Shown: positions 57,764-64,000 of the stretch, one piece after another
Position numbering within the stretch: position 1 is the first letter of the stretch
Layout of the letters: the number at the start of each line of letters is the position of its first letter
Assembly (NCBI RefSeq): GCF_042731755.1
Contig: NZ_JBHWLR010000004.1
Location: 372,001-436,000 of the forward strand
Length of the DNA: 64,000 bases
Direction: 5' to 3'
DNA from: Promicromonospora sp042731755
GTDB lineage: Bacteria; Actinomycetota; Actinomycetes; Actinomycetales; Cellulomonadaceae
Notes under the pieces: generated by a model
The model's input: the letters and a program-made list of their open reading frames with translations, nothing else
What the model was told of the DNA's origin: nothing
Databases searched by the model: none
Made by a program: the position numbers and the translations under genes

Positions 57764-57778
57764 TTTGCGTTAGGCAAA
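57764..57778. promoter_or_regulatory. Candidate MarR operator
   Basis: TTTGC-GTTAG-GCAAA is an inverted repeat in an AT-richer patch 57-71 bases before the exporter start; TTAGGCAAAAT resembles MarR-type half sites. Confidence 0.55.
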
Positions 57779-57834
57779 ATACTGCGCCGACGGAGTCGTG
57801 GGACCCCGGCGTGAACCCCAGATCTGGAGGCAGT

Positions 57835-60800
57835 GTGTTTCGTCTTGCCCGAATGTCGCTCGCGAACCGTGCCCTCGTGGCACTCGCGACGATCGCCGTC
57901 TTCGTCGTCGGCATCTTCAGCATGGGGCAGCTCCGTCAGGAACTCATACCGTCGCTGAACGTGCCCGTGGTGGCGGTCACCGCGGTCTACCCGGGCACCG
58001 CGCCGGAGATCGTCGCGGAGCGCGTCACCGACCCGATCGAGACCGCCGTCGAGGCGATCGACGGCGTCACGGGCGTGACCTCGACGGTCTCCACCGGCGT
58101 CTCGATGACCACCGTCGAGCTCGAGTACGGCACCGACATCGACGCGGCCAGCCAGGAGATGACCTCCGCGGTCGGGGGCCTGTCGGACCTGCCGGACGAC
58201 GTCGAGCCCGACGTCATGGCGGGCTCGTTCGACGACCTGCCCGTGGTGCAGCTCGCGGTGTCCGGCGACGGCACCGAGCGGGAGCTGACCGACACGATCG
58301 ACTCCGTGCTGGTGCCCGAGCTCTCGGGCATCGCGGAGGTCCGCGACGTCACGGTGACCGGCACCACCGAGCGCCAGGTCGTCATCGAGCCCGACGACGA
58401 GAAGCTCGCCGCCGCCGGTCTCACCGCCGCCCAGCTCTCGTCGCTGCTCCAGGACAACGGCACGGTCACGCCGGTCGGCTCGGTCACCGAGGACGGCCGC
58501 ACCAGCAGCGTCCAGGTGGGCACCACCGTCAGCACCGTCAAGGAGCTCGAGAAGCTGCCGATCGTCCCGGCCGCGGGCTCCACGGGAGCCGGCGCGGCCG
58601 GTGCGGCCGGTGCGGGAGCCGCCGGCGCGGGTGCTGCCGCCGGCGCCCCGGGCGCCACCGGCGAGGCGCCGACCGGCGAGCAGCCCGCCGCCGAGGCCGG
58701 CCCCGCCGCCGTCGTGCACCTGGGCGACGTCGCCAAGGTGAGCGTCAAGGACGTCGAGCCCACCTCCTTCTCGCGGCTGGACGGCGAGCCGTCCCTCGCG
58801 ATCGCGCTGACCAAGACGCCCGACGGCAACACGGTCGACGTGTCGCACGCCGTACAGGACGTGCTGGCCGACGTGCAGGACGAGCTCGACGACGCGGGCG
58901 TGAGCACCGCCGTCACGTTCGACCAGGCACCGTTCATCGAGGAGTCGATCGAGGGCCTGACCACGGAGGGCGGCCTCGGCCTGCTCTTCGCGGTGCTCGT
59001 GATCCTGGTGTTCCTGGCCTCCCTGCGGGCCACGCTGGTCGCCGCGATCTCGATCCCGCTGTCGCTGGCCGTGACGTTCACCGCGATGAACCTGACCGGC
59101 TACACGCTGAACATCCTCACGCTCGCGGCCATGACCATCTCCATCGGGCGCATCGTGGACGACTCGATCGTCGTGATCGAGAACATCAAGCGGCACCTGT
59201 CCTACGGCGAGGACCGCGTCGACGCGATCGTCACCGCCGTCCGTGAGGTGGGCGCGGCCATCACGGCCTCCACGGTGTGCACCATTGCCGTCTTCGCCCC
59301 GATCGCGCTCGTGGGCGGCATGGCGGGCGAGCTGTTCCAGCCGTTCGCCGTCACCGTGGCGATCGCCATGGGTGCCTCGCTGATCGTGGCGCTCGTGGTC
59401 GTGCCGGTGCTCGCGTACTGGTTCATCAAGGTGCCGGCCTCGGCCGACGGCGGCGTCGCGATGCGCGAGGCCGCCGAGCTCAAGGAGCGGCGCGGCATCT
59501 GGCAGCGCGCCTACGTGCCGTCGCTGGCGGCTTCGCTGCGCCACCCGGCGGTCACGCTGACGGTCGCGGTCGCGCTGCTGGGCGGCACGCTCGCGCTGGT
59601 GCCGCGCATGGAGACCAACTTCATCGGGGCCGCCGGCCAGGACACGCTGTCGGTGACCCAGGAGTTCGAGCCGGGCACGTCGCTCGAGAACCAGGACGCG
59701 GCGGCCAAGGACGTCGAGGAGGTCCTCGCCGGCGTCGACGGCATCGCGACCGTGCAGACCACGGTCGGGTCGGCCGACGGGATGGCCGCGGCCTTCGGCA
59801 TGGGCGGCGGCGGGAGCAGCGCGTCGTTCGCGATGACGCTCGACGAGGACGCCGACGGCGAGGCCGTGCAGGACGACGTCCGCGCGGCGCTCGACGACGC
59901 CACCCTGGACGGCGAGGTCACGGTCGCGGCCGGCGACTCCGGCTTCTCCAGCACCACGGTGGACCTGGTGGTCACCGCGCCCGACGCCGACGACCTGGCC
60001 GCCGCCGCGAGCGACGTCGAGGACGCGGTCACGGACCTCGACGGCGTCGAGAGCGTCACCAACAACCTGGCCGCCGAGCAGTCGACGGTGCAGGTGACGG
60101 TGGACCGCGACGCGGCGGCCGAGGCCGGGCTGACCGAGGCGACGGTCTCCGGCCTCGTGGCCGGCGCGATGAACGAGATGAGCATCGGCACCGTGGACCT
60201 GGACGGCGCGTCGCTCGACGTCGTCGTCGCGGGCGACGTGCCGGCCACGACGGCCGAGATCGAGAAGATCGACGTGCCGACGGCGGCGGGCGTGGTGCCG
60301 CTGAGCGACCTGGTGACGGTCGAGGAGGTGTCGGCCCCGGCGTCGGTCACGCGGGTGGACGGCGAGCGCAGCGCGACCGTCGCGGTGACCCCGGCGGGTC
60401 AGGACCTGGGCACGCTGACCACGGCCCTGACCGAGGAGATCGACGGGCTGGACCTGCCGAACGGCGCGGAGGTCAGCGTGGGCGGCGTGGCGGCCGACCA
60501 GGCCGACGCGTTCGCGGACCTGGGCCTCGCGCTGCTGGCGGCGATCCTCATCGTGTACCTGGTGATGGTGGCGACGTTCCGCAGCATCGGGCAGCCGCTG
60601 ATCCTGCTGGTCTCGGTGCCGTTCGCGGCGACGGGCGCCCTGCTGGCGCTTCTGCTGACGGGCACGCCGCTGGACGTCGCGGCGCTGATCGGCGTGCTGA
60701 TGCTGGTGGGCATCGTGGTCTCCAACGCGATCGTGCTGATCGACCTGATCAACCAGTACCGGGCCGACGGGCGGCCGCTCGACGAGGCGGTCCGAGAGGG

Positions 60801-61116
60801 TGCGCGCCAGCGCCTGCGGCCGATCGTGATGACGGCGGCCGCGACGATCCTCGCGCTGACCCCGATGGCGTTCGGCCTGACGGGCGGTGGGGCGTTCATC
60901 TCGCAGCCGCTGGCGCTCGTGGTGATCGGCGGGCTCGTGTCCTCCACGCTGCTGACGCTGTACGTGGTGCCGGTGATCTACACGCTGTTCGAGCGCCGCT
61001 CGGAGGGCAGCACGCCGAAGCGGGCCGCCAAGGCCGCGCGGCGGGCGGAGAAGGCGCAGGTCAAGGCCGCCGAGGCGGCGGCGGTCGCGCAGCGCCTGGC
61101 GGCGGACGCGGGGTAG
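57835..61116 (+). CDS. RND-family efflux permease
   Basis: GTG 57835 follows GGAGG by four bases; ATG 57853 is an alternative. The 1,093-residue protein has the AcrB/HAE1 layout: helix 1 ending FVVGIFSMGQL, two large extracellular loops, and two six-helix blocks. IGRIVDDSIVVIENIKR in the fourth helix carries the proton-relay Asp pair. A Gly/Ala-rich insert (about 245-285) and an Ala/Lys helical C-terminal tail are extra. In Gram-positive bacteria such permeases work without an outer-membrane channel and export drugs or lipids. Control by the divergent MarR protein is likely. Confidence 0.92.
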   Translation: MFRLARMSLANRALVALATIAVFVVGIFSMGQLRQELIPSLNVPVVAVTAVYPGTAPEIVAERVTDPIETAVEAIDGVTGVTSTVSTGVSMTTVELEYGTDIDAASQEMTSAVGGLSDLPDDVEPDVMAGSFDDLPVVQLAVSGDGTERELTDTIDSVLVPELSGIAEVRDVTVTGTTERQVVIEPDDEKLAAAGLTAAQLSSLLQDNGTVTPVGSVTEDGRTSSVQVGTTVSTVKELEKLPIVPAAGSTGAGAAGAAGAGAAGAGAAAGAPGATGEAPTGEQPAAEAGPAAVVHLGDVAKVSVKDVEPTSFSRLDGEPSLAIALTKTPDGNTVDVSHAVQDVLADVQDELDDAGVSTAVTFDQAPFIEESIEGLTTEGGLGLLFAVLVILVFLASLRATLVAAISIPLSLAVTFTAMNLTGYTLNILTLAAMTISIGRIVDDSIVVIENIKRHLSYGEDRVDAIVTAVREVGAAITASTVCTIAVFAPIALVGGMAGELFQPFAVTVAIAMGASLIVALVVVPVLAYWFIKVPASADGGVAMREAAELKERRGIWQRAYVPSLAASLRHPAVTLTVAVALLGGTLALVPRMETNFIGAAGQDTLSVTQEFEPGTSLENQDAAAKDVEEVLAGVDGIATVQTTVGSADGMAAAFGMGGGGSSASFAMTLDEDADGEAVQDDVRAALDDATLDGEVTVAAGDSGFSSTTVDLVVTAPDADDLAAAASDVEDAVTDLDGVESVTNNLAAEQSTVQVTVDRDAAAEAGLTEATVSGLVAGAMNEMSIGTVDLDGASLDVVVAGDVPATTAEIEKIDVPTAAGVVPLSDLVTVEEVSAPASVTRVDGERSATVAVTPAGQDLGTLTTALTEEIDGLDLPNGAEVSVGGVAADQADAFADLGLALLAAILIVYLVMVATFRSIGQPLILLVSVPFAATGALLALLLTGTPLDVAALIGVLMLVGIVVSNAIVLIDLINQYRADGRPLDEAVREGARQRLRPIVMTAAATILALTPMAFGLTGGGAFISQPLALVVIGGLVSSTLLTLYVVPVIYTLFERRSEGSTPKRAAKAARRAEKAQVKAAEAAAVAQRLAADAG

Positions 61117-61120
61117 CCGG

Positions 61121-61156
61121 CGACGCCTGACCGCCCCGGTGGGCGGTCAGGCGTCG
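61121..61156. terminator. Bidirectional terminator after the RND gene
   Basis: Perfect 15-base arms (61121-61135 and 61142-61156) with a six-base loop start five bases after the RND stop and lie before the convergent gene end at 61184. Confidence 0.85.
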
Positions 61157-61183
61157 GCGTCGTACGGGCCGGCTCCGTGCGTG

Positions 61184-61633
61184 CTACGCGGCGAGCGAGG
61201 CCGCGAACTGCGCGAAGAACCCGTCGATCTCGGCCGCCTCGTAGACCTGGCGGCCGAGCACGAGCGCCAGCTCGTCGCAGCAGTGCTCCGTGCACCAGGA
61301 CCGGACCTCCGCGGCCTCGAAGAGGTCCCACGACGGGCTCAGGTTGGACCGCAGGCCGGCACGGACGAAGCAGGCGGCCGGGGCGAGGCCGTCGAAGAAG
61401 GCCCACCCGTCGCCGATGTCGACGGCCGCCCCGTGGTGCACGCTCAGCTCGTCGTCCTCGCCCGCCGCCGGGAGCGGCGCGTGGTCGACGACGGCGCAGT
61501 ACCCGCCGCGCTCCGTCGCCGGCGTCCGGACCCCTGGATGGCTCCCGTAGCTCCGGCAGATCGACGTCGCCGGTTCGCCGTCTACGGTCGGCTGGCCGTC
61601 CATCAGGCTGGCGGTGAAGGCCTGAACGAGCAT
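61184..61633 (-). CDS. Hypothetical protein, Cys-containing
   Basis: The ATG at 61633 follows AAGGA. The 149-residue soluble protein has an N-terminal region with several possible loops (TSICRSYGSHPGVRTPATER), a central GDGWAFFDGLAPAACFVRAG and a C-terminal helix region containing WCTEHCCDEL. The clustered cysteines could bind metal, but no family is recognised. It stands alone between two terminators. Confidence 0.6.
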   Translation of the reverse strand: MLVQAFTASLMDGQPTVDGEPATSICRSYGSHPGVRTPATERGGYCAVVDHAPLPAAGEDDELSVHHGAAVDIGDGWAFFDGLAPAACFVRAGLRSNLSPSWDLFEAAEVRSWCTEHCCDELALVLGRQVYEAAEIDGFFAQFAASLAA

Positions 61634-61755
61634 CGCGGTCCTTACGTTCGAGATCCAGGTCGTGGACGCGACTCAGGGCAGAGCGGACCAACAGGTCTAA
61701 ACCGGCGTCGGCGGCAGCGTAGCGACAAGTGGTGCATTTCGCCTCCGGAAGACAG

Positions 61756-61787
61756 CGCGGGGCGCACGGTCACCCGTGCGCCCCGCG
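61756..61787 (-). terminator. Terminator of the fibronectin-III gene
   Basis: Perfect 14-base GC-rich arms (61756-61769 and 61774-61787) with a four-base loop lie 34 bases past the stop at 61821. Confidence 0.85.
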
Positions 61788-61820
61788 AGAACTGACGTCA
61801 GCCGTTCCGGACGGCCGGCG

Positions 61821-64000
61821 TCAGCTGTTCCACCTCGAGATCTGGTACCGCTTCCCGTCGACCATGAAGGCGACCTCGGCGCCGTTGTACGTACTGCTCA
61901 TGAAACACGAGAGCGTTCTGCTGCCGCTGGCCCCGTTCATCGCGTACTTGGTGCTGCCCTCCCAGGTCCTGGGGTGCCCCTCGTGGATGTCGTGCCAGTA
62001 GGTCGGGCTGTTCTGGTCGTACTGCTGGGTGTTGCCCGCCCAGCAGGCCGCCTGATGGTTTCCCGTGTCGAAGCCCGACCAGTTCAGCACCCAGTGCTGG
62101 CAGGTGGCGCAACCGGCGTCACTGCCCACGGTCACCCAGGCCCGCGGCGTCAGTGCATTCGCCGAGTCGCAGGCCTGCGCCTGCTTGTTCTGGGAGTCGG
62201 TCACCGTGACGCAGGCGTTCTTGTTCTGACCCTCGGCGGCCGTGGCCGACGCGGTGCCGTTCTTGGCCGTGCTGCTGATGGCCCCGGTCACCCGCACGGT
62301 GGTGGGCAGGCCGTTCTCCGCCCGCGCGTCCCACGTGAAGGTGACCTTGCCGATCCCGGCGGTCGCCGTGATCGTCGGCGTCTTCGGCGGGCCGTACGGC
62401 TTCACCGCGTTCGAGGCGGCCGACCAGTCCGAGCAGGCGTCGGCGTTGCACGCCCGCACCTGGAACGCGTACGACGTCCCGTTGGTCAGTCCCTTGTAGG
62501 TGTAGGACGTCGCGTTGCCCGGGCCGGGGTGGTCCGTGCCGTTGTTGTACGTGACCTCGTACCGCGGGTTCTTGCCGCGGAACTCCGAGCTCGGGATCGC
62601 GCTCCAGCTCACGTCCGCCTGGTTGCTCGTGGTCGATCCGAGCTTGGCCGTCGGCCGGCCCGGGGTCGCCGGCACGCCGAACGGCACCACCGCGTTCGAT
62701 TTCGGGCTGGCCGTGGACCTGCCCGCCTTGTTCTCGGCCACGACCGTGAACGTGTACGTCGAGCTCGTGTTCAGGTCCTGCACCGCCTTGGACGTGCCCG
62801 TGACGGGGATGGTGTTGACCTTCGAGCCGTCCTTGTACACGTCCAGGTAGTACTTCTTCACGGCGTCGCCGTTGTTGGCCGGGGCCGTCCACGACACGGT
62901 GATCTGGCCGCCCACGCCCGTGTCGACGCGCTGCGCGGTCGGCGCGGCCGGCTGCGCCGGGGGCGCGGCCGGGGTCTCCGGCGCGGAGGGGTCGCTCCAG
63001 TCCGACGGGCTGTCGGCCTCGTTCTTGGCCTGCACCCGCACCGTGTACGCCGTGCCGTTCTCCAGCCCCGTCCACTTGACCGAGGTGTTGTCGACGCACG
63101 CCTTCTGGGTCACGTTGTTCGCCGGCGCTGGGCTGATCTCCAGGTTGACGCACTCGATCGGGGAGCGGTCGGTGTAGGCCCTGTTCTTCCAGTTGACCGT
63201 CAGGCTCCGGTCGTCGAAGTCGAGCGTCGGGGGCTCGGGCTTGTCCGGCTTCTCGTCGGGCCGGACCTCGCGCGACGCCGGTGACGGGTCGGACTCGGCC
63301 ACCTCGTTGGTCGCGGTGACCGTGAACTTGTACTTCACGTTGTTCTTGAGCCCGTCGAACGTGCAGGTGGTCGTGGTACAGGCGTGCTCCTGACCGTTCT
63401 GCGTCCGCAGCGTGTACTTGGTGATCTCCGACCCGTTGTTGTTCGGCTGGTCCCAGCTCAGCACGACCGTCTCCGAACGGACCTCCTCCACCCGCGGCGC
63501 GCGGGGCGCCTCGGGCCGGCCCAGCACGGTCAGCTTGGCGATGCCGTCGACCTCGCGGTCGGGGTCGCCGGTCGCGTCCTGCACGCGGTAGCGCACGGTC
63601 ATGACGCCGGTGAAGTCGGCGGCCGGGGTGACGATCACCTCGGAGCCGTTGTGCGAGACCTCGCCCTGGCCCGTCTCGCGCGCCACGTCGACCACCTTGA
63701 GCGGGCGCTCGGGGAACGGGTTGGTGTCGTTGGCCAGCACCGGGATGGTGGTGGCCTTGCCCTGGTGGGCGTCCAGCACCACGTCCGGCGCCGTCTTGGC
63801 CCGCTCCCGGGTCGACGGCACCACCTCGACGGTCAGCACGGCCTCTACGGGCGGGTTCTTGCCGTCCGAGACCGTCATCGCCAGCTCCCGCACGGTGCCC
63901 TTCGGGACCGCCATGTCGACCTCGCCGCGGACCGTCGAACCCGTCACGGACGCCATGATGTCCTCGGTGCTCTTGACCTCGAAGGTCAGCGGGTCCTTGT
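61821..64000 (-). CDS. Fibronectin type III / Ig-like surface protein, C-terminal part
   Basis: The frame is open to the right window edge; at least 726 residues are present and the start lies outside. Going towards the C-terminus there are Ig-like/cadherin-like repeats (VTGSTVRGEVDMAVPKGTV, AHQGKATTIPVLANDTNPFP) and then about five fibronectin III domains (SETVVLSWDQPNNNGSEITK, GGQITVSWTAPANNGDAVKK, ...). A Cys-rich C-terminal module has CATCQHWVLNWSGFDTGNHQ. Such large proteins are often encoded with MoxR ATPases and transglutaminases in actinobacteria and act at the cell surface. Membrane attachment would be in the missing N-terminus. Confidence 0.85.
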   Translation of the reverse strand, partial: KDPLTFEVKSTEDIMASVTGSTVRGEVDMAVPKGTVRELAMTVSDGKNPPVEAVLTVEVVPSTRERAKTAPDVVLDAHQGKATTIPVLANDTNPFPERPLKVVDVARETGQGEVSHNGSEVIVTPAADFTGVMTVRYRVQDATGDPDREVDGIAKLTVLGRPEAPRAPRVEEVRSETVVLSWDQPNNNGSEITKYTLRTQNGQEHACTTTTCTFDGLKNNVKYKFTVTATNEVAESDPSPASREVRPDEKPDKPEPPTLDFDDRSLTVNWKNRAYTDRSPIECVNLEISPAPANNVTQKACVDNTSVKWTGLENGTAYTVRVQAKNEADSPSDWSDPSAPETPAAPPAQPAAPTAQRVDTGVGGQITVSWTAPANNGDAVKKYYLDVYKDGSKVNTIPVTGTSKAVQDLNTSSTYTFTVVAENKAGRSTASPKSNAVVPFGVPATPGRPTAKLGSTTSNQADVSWSAIPSSEFRGKNPRYEVTYNNGTDHPGPGNATSYTYKGLTNGTSYAFQVRACNADACSDWSAASNAVKPYGPPKTPTITATAGIGKVTFTWDARAENGLPTTVRVTGAISSTAKNGTASATAAEGQNKNACVTVTDSQNKQAQACDSANALTPRAWVTVGSDAGCATCQHWVLNWSGFDTGNHQAACWAGNTQQYDQNSPTYWHDIHEGHPRTWEGSTKYAMNGASGSRTLSCFMSSTYNGAEVAFMVDGKRYQISRWNS

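Noticed and set aside
1..64000. CRISPR arrays, rRNA genes and insertion sequences
   Set aside because: No regularly spaced short repeats, rRNA sequence or transposase-like protein was seen in the window.

Overview
The window is high-GC actinobacterial DNA. WhiB and DUF2637 proteins, a RepSA/TraB conjugation module, an F420-type reductase and the codon bias all fit. The wealth of sugar-acid and plant-polymer catabolism suggests a soil or plant-associated Micrococcales, perhaps of the Promicromonosporaceae type; that placement is inference, not proof. Runs of N at 8085-8094, 21800-21809 and 54320-54329, each flanked by homopolymer noise, mark contig joins. A similar noisy stretch without N lies at 16317-16369.

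Region 1 (1 to about 9790) is the right part of an actinomycete integrative and conjugative element (AICE). Its minus-strand genes are a RepSA-like replication initiator (cut by the window start), a WhiB factor, a DUF2637 membrane protein, a TraB/FtsK DNA translocase, five very small helical proteins, one unknown protein and a Pra-like activator. A KorSA-like GntR repressor diverges from them across an array of TGGCTAGCCA operators and is followed by a HAD hydrolase. Cargo genes are a 40-residue conserved peptide, a small membrane protein and a probable modification-dependent restriction enzyme (SRA plus PD-(D/E)XK). The element appears to end in a tRNA 3'-end remnant at 9753-9789; integrase and excisionase should lie left of the window.

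Region 2 (9874-17460) is chromosomal: a secreted HEXXH protein, a cytokinin-dehydrogenase-like flavoenzyme, a lipoprotein, a glycerophosphodiesterase, an ABM-domain membrane protein, an M15 D-Ala-D-Ala carboxypeptidase and an AEC transporter.

Region 3 (17561-28729) is for aldaric-acid use. A minus-strand operon (kdgD, ketoglutarate semialdehyde dehydrogenase, gudD) turns D-glucarate into 2-oxoglutarate. A LysR regulator and a tripartite tricarboxylate transporter (tctC-tctB-tctA) plus a stress protein lie beside it, and the two operons share a near-identical 18-base promoter element. A GntR regulator and an L-talarate/galactarate dehydratase complete the set.

Region 4 (28812-34236) holds an epimerase-like protein, a CmtR-like metal sensor coupled to a CDF exporter, a TetR regulator, a deazaflavin-dependent nitroreductase, an epoxide hydrolase and a 2H phosphoesterase.

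Region 5 (34331-54202) is the most striking. A nine-gene minus-strand operon encodes an oligopeptide ABC transporter, a prolyl-iminopeptidase-like enzyme, an Xaa-Pro aminopeptidase, a GH127 beta-L-arabinofuranosidase and a secreted M6-like protease. Divergent from it, a GntR regulator leads a complete trans-4-hydroxy-L-proline pathway: three-subunit D-hydroxyproline dehydrogenase, pyrroline-4-hydroxy-2-carboxylate deaminase, hydroxyproline 2-epimerase and ketoglutarate semialdehyde dehydrogenase. Together they look like one system for digesting arabinosylated hydroxyproline-rich plant glycoproteins such as extensins down to 2-oxoglutarate.

Region 6 (54455-64000) has a second epoxide hydrolase, a VOC protein with a divergent WYL regulator, a MarR regulator divergent from a large RND exporter, an unknown protein, and the C-terminal part of a large fibronectin-III surface protein. 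Long palindromes recur at gene ends throughout; two sequence families occur in several copies.
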